DNA of 64,000 nucleotides from Clytia hemisphaerica (lineage: Eukaryota > Cnidaria > Hydrozoa > Leptothecata > Clytiidae), in the NCBI GenBank assembly GCA_902728285.1, contig CACVBU010000784.1, positions 62,001-126,000 of the forward strand, given 5' to 3'. Below, piece by piece: positions 1 through 11,300 of the stretch. A program made the translations under genes and the position numbers. The first letter of the stretch is position 1; the number at the start of each line of letters is the position of its first letter. Below the pieces are notes generated by a model that ran no database searches, was not told where the DNA came from, and saw only the letters and a list, made by a program, of their open reading frames with translations.

Positions 1-679
1 GAGATTACATTTTTGTAACCATTTTCTGCGCATGTCCTTTGAGAAAACCAGAAGCGATTTTTCGCTCAAAACTGTTTTGATGTATAGCTAACCTAGATAT
101 TAGGCTATAATGTGAGCAGTCAAGCTGTAAGTTTCCGTCAGGTGAGGCATCCCTTCGGAACGGCCTCGGTCAATCGCAGTGAGTTCGCACAGTGAAGCAC
201 ATAGGGTACTTGTGTCATAGTTTCAAATAGTGCCCTGGCTGAGCTGTGTGAGTGATCTAAGATCAACCACGTATCTGTGCGAACAATAACGAGAGACCGG
301 GAGCCATCAGGCCCAGGCTAGGGAGTGACTGTTCACAAAAACAAAAAGCTTGTTTAAGATCTCTTTTTCCACATCTCGCTTTTTTCAACCTGGATTTTTG
401 AAAATTCCAAGCCATGGAAAATGCTAAATTTCCAACCTTGCAGAACCTTGGAGAATGTCCCACATTTTCAGGTTGGATTTTCCATTGGATTTTATCTTTT
501 TTCCAACTAAGAAAACTTGAAATTTCCAACCTTGGAAATCGGAAATTTTTTCCTGTGTTAGTTGACACTTTGGTATTTTTGTTGCGTCACAGCGAAAGGT
601 TTGTTTTTGTTTTAGTTTGTATCTTTGAAAGACCCCATCGGATTTAGGCAGTGGTGTCGGATTTAGGACCTCTCACGGT
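1..679. other. Non-coding AT-rich stretch
   Basis: I see no gene here. Open frames on both strands around 263-647 overlap one another, match no family I know and read through T-rich, partly self-complementary sequence (repeats of a ccaaccttgg/ttggaaat type around 390-540). Probably degenerate repeat DNA. Confidence 0.5.
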
Positions 680-1568
680 ACTAGAGGGTATATAGTACCA
701 AATGTCAGCCATACTGAAGGAGAACAACCCACGGCATGGCCTGAACATGTTCGGGCCTGTTCGGACCATGCTCGGGCCACAAAAAAGTATTATTGAATCG
801 GCCCGAACATTTTGTTCGGACCATGTTCGGGCCATCATATGTTTAGTAGAATTTAATTTTATTTACCTTTCCTGGTTTATCATCATCCATTGTTAAATAT
901 TTTCATTAGACAAATTCAAAGTTCCAAATACCAGTTTGATTCACAAAAGTTGTATAACAGTACAAAAAACGATCCAGAAAAATTTTGCTTCGAATAGGAG
1001 AAGACCACGAGAAAAGGGAACGGGATAAAGAATAAAAAGAAGTCATTCTTTTTAATAATTTTCCTAATTTAATTGGAAAATAGATGATTAACTTTTATAT
1101 TTGAACAATATATTTTAATAAAGATGAAGATTTTTAAATTTGTTTGCTAAAATAAGGAATTTAAAAAATAAATATTGGGTCTTGAAATTACACGCACGAT
1201 CGTAGCAAGTTTTCAAAAATCTGGCCCGAACATGGTCCAAAACTGCGCGGGCCACGCACGGGCCATTATTAAAAAGTATTAATCAAGAGGCCCGAACATG
1301 TTCGGGCCATGCCGTGGGTCGTGAAGGAGAGGGCACTGTAAAAGGTGGTGTCTCGTCTTCAACTACAAGCCGTCATGGTCGAAAATGCCAACTACGATCA
1401 CATACAATCAAAAAACGAAGTAGCTTTCGCAAATTTATTTGTGATAGCTTAGCTGTACAGGGTCCAAAACTCTTCAACAGTATTCCCTCTGACATACGAA
1501 ATATCACTGGCTGTTTAAAAGATTCATTCAAGAAACGACTCAATAAATATCTGTGCTCTCTATTCTGA
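680..1568 (+). mobile_element. Non-LTR retrotransposon RT C-terminus, split by a DNA transposon
   Basis: Two pieces, 680-723 and 1331-1568, read in one continuous frame if the 599-bp insertion and one copy of its target duplication are ignored. The right-hand piece encodes SFRKFICDSLAVQGPKLFNS and then a PSDIRNIT segment, ending in a TGA at 1566-1568. A G-PKLFNS-(I/L)P-IR pattern followed by a basic FKK-L-KYL tail is characteristic of the extreme C-terminus of CR1/L2/RTE-type reverse transcriptase ORFs, where it follows the thumb domain. Catalytic motifs are absent, so this is a 5'-truncated copy. A short AAGT/AAGTGAGT-like tail follows (about 1670-1705). The assignment to non-LTR elements is from family knowledge; the exact clade cannot be told. 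Confidence 0.7.
724..1322. mobile_element. hAT-like TIR element with perfect 8-bp target duplication
   Basis: The element is bounded by the 8-bp direct repeat GAAGGAGA at 716-723 and 1323-1330. Its ends are inverted repeats beginning AC(A/G)ACCCACGGCATGGCC and continue with GAACATGTTCGGGCC-type blocks that recur inside (for example 805-840 and 1223-1260). No transposase frame is present, so it is non-autonomous. An 8-bp duplication is typical of hAT elements, though Merlin and P-type elements also make 8 bp. The insertion interrupts a retrotransposon reading frame, so it is younger than that copy. Confidence 0.85.
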
Positions 1569-1728
1569 CGAGCCTCACACTCGTCGCGACAAAGATTGGC
1601 TGAATCAAATGCTCTTTTCGATCAAATTATACGTGTTGGGCTCAATGAGCTGGACAGATGAATATCATCAAATCAAACTGAAGTATACTGAAGTGAGTAA
1701 GTAAAGTAGTTGATTACAATGATATATA

Positions 1729-3045
1729 TAGCCATAAGCAAAAAGCTCGTACCCATGTCTATTTTTAGCTGTTAAAGCATAATAATTTGAGTTGAGTTCT
1801 TTTTCAGGACATGAAACTTGGATATTCAAAATCTACTCAAAATTCCGCTTTCACTGATATATAACATGATAGGGTTATTTTCAAATTAATATTCCGGTTT
1901 TTTTGGATTTCGGCCTAAAAATGACCCATTTTTGGCCAAAAAAGTGATGAAACGCTAAAAATCATAAATAAGAAATATTTAATTATTTTCCTGAATTTGT
2001 AAGAAATATTATAATTTTAATGTAAAGTTGTCAGAAATACATAGAATGAGAAAAATAAACTTAGAAAGTTAAAACATGAGCTAAATCCTAAAAAAAACCG
2101 GAGTTTTTCCAAAATTAGTCTACGAAACATTTTGATCAAAAATGAGAAAATCCACCTTGCAGGACCTCTAGTTTATTGTAAGTCTGCATTTTTGACTCCA
2201 TTTTTTGCATATTCTGATATACTCTACCTATTTGAAGAATTTTCAAGCAAAGAAATCTCAATTCAAGTACAATTGACGGAAAGATAGGGGAATTTTGACA
2301 TAGGCCCAAATTTTCCGTCACGGCGTGACAAAAACTAAAAAGGGCTACAGAAAATCTTGTGGGTTGATTTTTGAATTTATATTTTAGGTTTCTGATTAAC
2401 ACTATATGGTTGATGTTTCATGGAGAAAATTAAGACCTGATTCCACTCTCATAGATTTTACAGGCTATTGAAAATTTTCCGTCACGGCGTGACAAAAACT
2501 CTGACCTAGTACTAGTCAGTGAAAAAATGGATTTGAAAGCCTCAAATCATAGATTAACCAGTCGAAGTCCTATAGAAAGTTGAATCAGCTTACAAAAGAG
2601 GCCTTTTGGTTAGTTTTTTGAATCTATACCTGAAAAAAAAAACAATGTAATAAGGACATCATTCCAAAGCAGTTTTTTCAGTACCGTAGCAGCAGGCTCA
2701 GATTTAGCCTATGTTGATTTTTCGGGAACATATGCATGTTATATATCAAATTGTCGGAAATTTTATGTAGATTTCAAAAATGGTTAGAAGTAGGGGTTAA
2801 AAATGAAGTCAATGAGAAGAAAATGCAAAACTTGATGATTTTTTCTCCTATTTTGGCCTGCGATTTTACAAAAACCTAAAAAATGCGATAAAAAAATTTC
2901 TAAAGCAAGGTTAAGCTCTATTTTTTTTTGCTTTTTGCTACAAAATACCATAGCTTCCCATAAAAATAGGTTTTAGAGAGATTTGAAGACTTTCATTTTT
3001 TGACATTTTTAAAATTTTTGGGTACGAGCTTTTTGCTTATAGCTA
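1729..3045. mobile_element. TIR DNA element, about 1.3 kb, no ORF
   Basis: The left end TAGCCATAAGCAAAAAGCTC (1729 on) is matched in inverted form at the right (3019-3045), with the match continuing to GTACCCA. Flanking bases are TATA-rich, so the target duplication (TA or TATA) cannot be delimited. The interior is AT-rich, with a repeated ttttccgtcacggcgtgacaa block near 2310 and 2470 and no long frame. It lies between two retrotransposon scraps. Confidence 0.7.
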
Positions 3046-3064
3046 TATTTCGATTTTGCTATTA

Positions 3065-3166
3065 AAAGCCTTCGATACTGTTCCCTACCGTCACTTGTGT
3101 TTGCTGAAGAAACTTGAAGGATATGGAATATCAGGAAGCTGTATACAATGGATCAGTTTGCTCTGA
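3065..3166 (+). mobile_element. Reverse transcriptase palm fragment (non-LTR)
   Basis: Translation starts KAFDTVPYRHLCLLKKLEGY and continues GISGSCIQWISLL to a TGA. KAFDTVP is RT motif A (the first catalytic aspartate block) of non-LTR reverse transcriptases, and the GYGI.G..IQWI continuation is the expected helix that follows. Only about 33 codons are intact. Frame breaks occur just upstream (around 3050-3064) and at the TGA. A dead fragment, possibly part of the same retroelement debris found before the 1.3-kb insertion. Confidence 0.75.
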
Positions 3167-6000
3167 AGCAAACTGTGACCTAGTTCAACAAGATATCCTG
3201 AACAGCAAAAAACAAAAGGTCAACTGCAGTTTGCCGTCAACTGTATGTTTTTTTTTTGTTTGTTTCTGTTGATCTTTACAGTCGGGTTTGGCGATCGTCT
3301 ATTGGATTACGAGGATATAACATCTAATTTACGAACTGCTATTTGCGTACTAAGCAATATATAATACCTGACAAATAACCAACAAAAATTATATTATCAA
3401 ATTGGGCCCGACTAACGACTCTCACAGCAACGACGACCATTTTGATTTTGACGAAGTAAACGAGACCGATGCATGGACAACCCGAGTTACAAAGAGGCTC
3501 GGGAATCCCGAGTTATTTTTCTCGAAACCGAGTTATGAAAAAACCGAGTTATGACGTCATTGACGATTTTAGAAGGATTTTCTACTGGAAGTCTGTTTCT
3601 TTGTTTACATTTTTCTATCTTCCCGTTTCTCAACCTCGATCCCTGCGTATTATCAGCTTTTTGATTCTTACACTGATAGCGCTATTTAATTCTCTGGCGT
3701 CAATCAGTAACGTAAATAAAGCCTGGGATACACGGGGACGAGGTTGCCCGTTTCTGTTTTGATTGAAGAAATCCAAACCTCCCAAAACCGGCAGATCTTC
3801 CAAATTAGGGAAAATTCTCTATCTTCCCGTTTGGGTGCGAAGATATTTTCGAAGCCTAATCGGGAAGATCTTCCCGTTAAGGAGTCAAGCTATTCCCGTT
3901 CGACTGTCTATCCTGAATAAATTACTCTTAACAGATAGTTAAATACCATCGTGCAAAGTAAACACGAGTGTTGGATATTTCTTTCTAATTAATGCAACCT
4001 TACGAAAAAAAGAATCTACAGAAACTTGGTAAATGAGTCCTTGACTTGAGTCGCATCCATGAAAATCTTTATTGAAATTGAATTTGTATATAGATTGCAT
4101 TTCTTGAAAGTGAGATAATAGTATCTATTGGCTGTGTCTAACCAATATATCCCGTACTTAATTTATGACCGAAAACTCTCAATCTTTTTCGAGTTAGAAA
4201 TTGATTATACGTGTAATGACTACCCTGAGTATCAGAGGTTAAGTTTTAAAAGAAAATAGTAACCTCTGAAGACAAATAATAGAAGTTTTATCGCGCATGT
4301 GTCAATCTAATCACTGTAGAAAAAATCAAAGATGAAGAGCAAATATTACCATATTAATGTCTAGCAGACTGTATCAGTATGCAGTTTACTATTTACGAAT
4401 TCCCCAGAAACCTCCAAGTGTAGTTGAAATGAGTTTATTTCGAAAGAAATCTTTTACATGATCCCCAAATGTATAACAGTAATAACTAAACTTTTAATTA
4501 TGGAAATGTCACTTTAATTGAATCGAAATAATAGACAGACTTTATGTTATGATTCTCTATCACTGACTCTTTTTACAAAGCATTGATGACTTTTTGTAAG
4601 TTGTGTTTTCAACGACGGGAATAAAAATATCGACTATGACGCTCATCCAAGATCTTGGATGGTCGTCATGGTTACTTTTGTCTTCGCTGATTGCGCGATG
4701 AATAGAATCTCGATTCGTCGGCACAGCGTAAATATATGATTTTGAGCTGTGCTTTTCACGGTATGTAATGACCTTTTCGTGTTGCATTGCACAAAGAAAT
4801 CATACAATATTAATATAATAAATTATAGCCGTTAAAATCTTAAAATCAATGCTTTAAATAACTGCTTAAATTATTTTTTGAATAATATAATATTGTTTCA
4901 AAACCATGTTTTATAAAATCCTGAGTTATGTAACTCGAAAATTTAAGGTGCACCTCACCTAAAATGACAGAGCTATGTAATTGGAAAAATTTAGGTGTAC
5001 CTAAGAAAACCGATTTTATAATATATAACTCGAAAACTTAAGGTTCGTCTAAAATGACCCATGTCAAAATTAACTCGAAAAACGAGTTATGACGTCGCGG
5101 GGTTTCCCGATTCACAGATACGGGAAACAAAGTTTATTTTCGGATTCTGGCAGTGCAGGGCGCATGCGCCAAATTGTATTGACGTTTCTTTAAATACACG
5201 CTTCCAAGATGGTAGCTCATCTCGGTTCATGCTGATCATCTTCAGCTTAACCTAAATCATTTCACTAATCATTTATTTATTCTGTTCCGTTCATGTCATT
5301 GCTCCATTCTACTCTGGAGAACTACACAACAAATCCAAACCACTGAAAAAGATTCAATTTTACGAAGTACAAGGCGTTGTAAAAGCTTTTACCAATTACT
5401 GATATATCTTTATGATAATTTTGACTCATTTTGTGAATTTCCGTTTTTAGTAGGAGTAGTTTGTAGCGTTCTGAGTAGTAATCCCAAAGGTTTTACATTT
5501 CGAAAGCATCATTTGAACCCCTATTCGGCTTTTACAGGGACGAAGTGGTTTTCATCCTGGGGTAGGTCGTGCCATAACAAAAAAGACCAAGTACGTGCCT
5601 TGATCTTAGAACGCTCCTACACTCGTTGTAAATTAATGAAGCCTTACCTCACGCTATCAGCCGAACAAATACCAATTTACAAACTGTGTTGTTATTGTCT
5701 TTAACGAAGAATTAAAAAGAAATGACGTCTCCACAAAAAGATCTTGAAACTTTGTGTACGAAAAATTGATTCCGAGTTAGCTAACTCGAAAAAAAAAATT
5801 TGAAAAAAAAAACAATATGGCTTTGTGGAAAAGAAAAATTTCAACTCGAAAATCCATTTATGGAAATTAAAAATCCAGTTAGAGTTGAGTGACGTCATAA
5901 TTTGCATTTTTATGACGTCATAATTGAGCTAACTCGCAAATTCCTCGCTCAAAAATTTCTAACTAAGACTATAGAGGCCCCCAGTCACCTTTCAAATCAT
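3167..6000. other. Non-coding repeat-derived DNA
   Basis: No gene recognised. Recurrent motifs are CGAGTTATGACGTCA-type words (around 3490-3560, 5070-5095 and 5885-5935), CTTCCCGTTT-type words (3610-3900) and AACTCGAAAA words (4930-5060 and 5780-5860). Together these suggest old, diverged inverted-repeat elements. Small open frames (for example 4560-4787 minus, 5513-5704 plus) show no family resemblance. Confidence 0.4.
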
Positions 6001-6184
6001 GCAATCACGCAAAAAAAATTTCAAATTATGTTATCACGAGTTAAATTTCTTTCCCATCACGATCGCGTTGGTTCCTCCGATAACGCAATCACGCAAAAAA
6101 ATTTCCAAATTATGTTACAACTTACACTAGTTAAATTTCTTTCCTATCACGATCGCGTTGGTTCCTCCGATAACGCAATCACGC
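6001..6184. repeat. Short tandem duplication, unit 84-90 bp
   Basis: The word GCAATCACGCAAAAAAA begins at 6001 and 6085, with GCAATCACGCA again at 6175. The intervening GATCGCGTTGGTTCCTCCGA block is perfectly repeated at about 6061 and 6151. This is two units plus a partial third. No coding meaning is seen. Confidence 0.8.
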
Positions 6185-8309
6185 AATTTAAAATCTTTTA
6201 AATCACGAAATTGCGAACTTGAAAAACGCAAAAGAAATTTGCTCAGCAGAGATTTCTTTTGAAAACAGACGGATCACGTGTCTAGGATGGGAAATAATAA
6301 GTGGGAAATGCCCATCTAGGAGTTTTGGATGTAGCCCTTTGGGGGGCTTTGAAATCAAAGAATTATAAGAGACACTGGATAAATAACTCATAAAACGGTT
6401 GAGAGCGATCATTGTATTTCTATTGTTTCAGAAAACAATTGATGTTCTAGCTTTTTCCGCAAATGACAACTGTCATGCCGGCTCGAAGGTATCTCATTTT
6501 AAAAAAGGTTCTCTAGCGTTTTCTTTTTGTACCTTTGCAGGGAAAAACTTTAAATGTAAGGCAAAAATACCAAGCCGGATACATTTGTGAAAACTAATGT
6601 GAGAAAAACATCATTAGACAAGAAAAACCAAACAAAATGCTTACAGTAAGCATGAATATGTAGTAATACGAAATTTTCAATTGTGAATATCTTGCCTTGC
6701 CTTGCGCTTCTTTTTTTTATAACAATGGTTTAAATCCATTTTATCATAGGCTGCTGGCATCCACTAACGGATTCGTGCTCCTTATAGAGGATGCTTAATA
6801 AGCGATATTTCCTTTGTCCAGAGATTTGCCGCCTTTAGCCGATATACGGCTAAAGACAATTTTAGCTGGCGAGTGTCTACAAATATAACATTACGTAATG
6901 TTAAAATTTTCTGTGAGGCACCAAATCATAGATTGGAAAATATATTTGGATTTCGAAAAAAAAGTAGGCGGAAGGAAGTTTGCTTGCTTTTCTTCCTCCT
7001 TTCTTGTTTAATGTGCAGATTTTGTAAAAGATGAGAAATTTTAGATTTATTGAATATAAGTGCCTTGATGTATCTTCTGTGTGCACCAACAAAATTTTGC
7101 TTCATAAAACTACATTTTGATGCTTGAATTTGGACTTGTATGAGTGTATAATTTTTTACCACACTGGATTCGTTGATCACTTTGGCTCCAGATAATTATT
7201 TTGTCAGTTCTACAGATATGTTGCAGATTATTTCAAGGTATTCTAGTTATGTTTATACAGTACATTTTGGGGGTCATATTGAATATTTCTGACATTACTT
7301 CTTTATGATTCTACTAAAGGGGAAAGGGAGTGTTGTTGTTCCTTCAACAAGGGCCTTTAAATATTAAAACAAAGAAAGAACTTTTCTTCAGCTTTGGCAT
7401 TTCACTTTTTAATACTGTGTGGCCTTTGTATCTTTTCAGGTACTTAGCTTCAATTCTTTGAAGAGGTTGGGGTGTTTCTGGTTGTTTTCTTTCACTTTTG
7501 TGTTCATGTTTGTATTTTTTGAGCTTCGACCGAAGAGCTGATGGAAAAGTTTTGATAAATTTACAGACCAGATATCTTATAAAAGCAAAAGTCAAAAATA
7601 AATCTACAGACTGTACATAATGCGCGCATCAGATTGTTTTTTTATCTTTTTTCTGTTTTGTTTTTCTGGTCTGGGATTCGAATTTCGAATGTAAACATTC
7701 CATTGAAAACGTTCGAAAATATCGCACATCAATGTCAATCAAATTATTAACTCGCCAAGATTTCCTTAGCGAACCGGAAAGCGGTTGGTAGATCATTAAG
7801 CAGACCTATACTACCTAGGGTTTTGTAGAGGTCTGCGATTCAGACTAATTTTATCATGGATATTCTTAACGTTTTTGGGGAAATCATCCTGAAATATTCT
7901 TACAGCACATTCTTAGGTTAGGATCCTAATTCATAATAGATTTAACATTTAGTACATACGTTTCAAGCAGCACTTTTGTAAAAGCAGTGAGCCTAACTTG
8001 GGCCTAACTTGGGGATAATTTATAATTGAAAATGCTATTAAAATAGTATTCTTAGCTTTGGTAGCAAAATTCCATGATGTATATATAATTTCTTAAGAGA
8101 TTTATGAATCATATATTCTAATAATATTATTTTCTAAGTGTACAAAATTTAACAGAAACAGAGGCATTGTAAAAAATATAAAAGCTTACTACAAGAATAA
8201 TGCAACAAACCATACAAAAAATAAATAATTTTGCTGCAGCTAATAAGTTATTTTCAATTTTCAATTTTACTAGAATTTCGGGGACAATGTTTAAAAGTTC
8301 CAAGGCATT
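6185..8309. other. Non-coding region downstream of glycogenin
   Basis: AT-rich with no recognised gene. A small hairpin TTTAGCC/GGCTAAA lies near 6834-6855. The lysine-rich minus-strand frame at 7344-7595 has no family resemblance. The segment nearest 8309 should contain the glycogenin 3' UTR; I do not see a canonical AATAAA on the minus strand close to the stop. Confidence 0.4.
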
Positions 8310-11300
8310 TTAGGTTTGCTTGTCAGTGGTATTAGGCTTTGTCTTTTGGACATCTGCGGATTTGTTTTGGACGGTTTCTATAGGTGCAGTGGCGACCATC
8401 ATGGCTTTCATATGAGTGAGAATGTTATCAAAACGATCTTCTCCTTGGTAGTCGGGAACACCTTGCTCCCATTGTTGTCGACGATCAGCATACACGGCAC
8501 GTGCTTCTTCCCAGTTGCGCCACGAATTTGGAGAACTGCTTGGTTTCTGGTGGAAGAAGATAGGATTCGTCAAAAAAGATTTATACATCAAACAGCACAG
8601 AATAACTATCAATCTTGAAGGTTTAACAACGGTCCGTTTTAATTTCAAACATGCTGTATGTGACACACAAAAACATCTTTTGGAGCTGACACTTGAATGG
8701 AACACTTGATCAGATTAGAAGTAGCAAAAAAGGGGGTCGGTGAATAAATTGCAAACGAGTTTGATAAATTTAAATTATTTCAAATCAAGAATACTATAAA
8801 ATTCGCGCAGCATTTCCAAGATATTCAAAAGTTTAGGCTTGCTTTCCCTTTTCCGACGAATGATATGCTAACATATTATCATAGACCGTTGAAAAGATAA
8901 TTCAGAGCACTATAATTTTTGAGGAAATAGTACCTCTGTACCAAAAATGAAGTATTGGCATCAAAGGATAAAAAGTTCATTTTTTCATCTTCATTTCGTA
9001 AAATCTTTTGAACTACTTTTTTCAAAAATTATTGTGTTCTGAATTACCTTTTCAGCGGTAATATGTTAGAACCATACGTTGACTAGTGATACTTTTATGG
9101 ACCTACCTTGTTGTGCATTTAACATATTTAAAATTGATATCTACGTGACGTGACCATTAAATAATCATTCAGAACACAAATATTGACAATCTATTAAAAT
9201 TAGTCGTTTGTTTCTTATAAAAAAAACATTTAGCAACCAAAAATTCATGCTCTTGAAATATTCTTTCATATTCAAGACTTTGTGAGCAAAAAACATCCAT
9301 CTCGTCAAAAAATTGATTAATTTGGATAAGAACATTAATGTATGCTTATTAATAGTGATTCTTATAGATAAAGATGCATTTTTTGAGCCAACAAAATTAT
9401 TTTGCAAAATCCTGCTTGAGCTATCTTTTACCTATGATGGTACCCTACTTTCATGCAAAAGATTAGAAAAAATTAATGATCCAATTTTTCACAAAGTCCA
9501 AAAAGTCCCGTTTTTTAGCCGTTTTTTGGCCCAAATTTGTTCAAAAACATTTTTTTTCGAAAATCGGGCTCCGTCACATTCGAGGGTTTATAGTTATGCA
9601 TCTTTGTGCAAAAAATCATAAAGAATGAAAGAGCCAATCTCGAGAAAAGCTAATACCTAAGTAATTGATAATGTGCTTATAAAAAAATATCGAATTTGGC
9701 CAGTTTTTCCATAAAAACACGCAAAGCAACCAAAATTTCCTGTCTAAACACACATATTCTTTAAAAGTAAGCCCTCATGAGCAATAAAAAACATCTATTT
9801 CATAAAAACATTGAGTAATTTGACTAAGAACATTGATGTATGCTTATTAATAGTGATTCTTATAGATAAACACGCGTTTTTTGAGCCAACTAATGTTTTT
9901 TGCGAAAATCTGCTTGAGCCATCTTTTACCTATGATGCTACCCTACTTTCATGCAAAAAAATCAGAAAAAATTAATGATCCAATTTTTCACAAAGTCCAA
10001 AAAAACCCATTTTTTAGCCGTTTTTTGGCCCAAATTTGCCCCCAAATTTTTTTTTTCGAAAATCGGGCTCCGTCACATTCGAGGGTTTATAGTTACACAT
10101 CTTTGTGCAAAAAAATCAGAAAAAACTAATGAGCCAATCTCGAGAAAAGTTGGTAACGAACGAACGAACGAACGAACGAACGAACGAACGAACGAACGAA
10201 CGAACGAACGAACGAACGAACGAACGAACGAACGAACGAACGGTGGTTAATTTATAGGACCTCCACCGGGGTAGGTCCAAAAAAGGGATTATTTGTTAGA
10301 ATTGAAACATTTTTTGAAAAGTGGCGAGCAGAAAAAGATTAGTGCAGACTTAAACGAACTGACTTTAATGTTATCAATATACGCTATCACGCCAAATATT
10401 TTGTTCAAAACGAAAATCGCAAAAATCTGTTCGTCAAGCAAAAGTAGCAAGAATCATAAATTAAACCAAACTATATTGGCTATAACTCTATAAATGTAAC
10501 ACAAGAAAAACGTCCCAATAGTCACGCAATCACGCGAACACAGGGAAGAGAAGGTAACAAAAAATCACAAGAAGTTATGGTACATTTTAGGTCAAAATAT
10601 GACGTCATTATTTATTCTTTCTAAGGCCTAAGCAAAAGGAATCAAGTCAAATAGGGGCCAGTCAATTTTTCATCGCCTTTTGTGATCTTTAGGACCCGAG
10701 TTATCATTCATATAAGTTACCTCTGCATGTAACATGCCCTATGTGCACGAACATGTGCAAAGAACACCCCAAGAAACACCTCTCGCAACTACGAAACTGA
10801 CGTCTCAGGCTAACCACGGAACCTATGTTAAAAATGTTTCACTAATAGATTACCAACCCTCTGGTAAAACAGTTCTATGGAAGTGGAAGTGATATTCAAT
10901 TGTACGGATGAACACACTGACTTACTGAAGAAGCACCTCCTCCAACTTTGTACATATCCCACCACATTTGAGCAAATATGTCATCCGAAACGCTAGGTGT
11001 TGCAATGTTACGTACTTTACCCGTCTTATCGTCATAATGATGGTGCCAGGGTTTGATAGCTCCCAAGAAATGGACGATCTTTACACCTTGCCCATACCTT
11101 TAACAAAAAAAGGGCAATTGACATACACGTTTGGAACTGGTCACAAGTAGAACGAGTTAGGCTTCTTCTCATCCTCTAGCGAAATTGGGCAAATCCCATA
11201 CAGTACGACATTAGAAGAAATCGGGCGAAAAAGAGGTCCATTTGCAAAATTTCCACGCAAAAATTAGTTTAGATTCTCGGAGAAAATCCACGCGAAAATT

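Noticed and set aside
10155..10242. CRISPR-like or regulatory short repeat array
   Set aside because: A simple uninterrupted AACG microsatellite with no spacers, in an animal intron.
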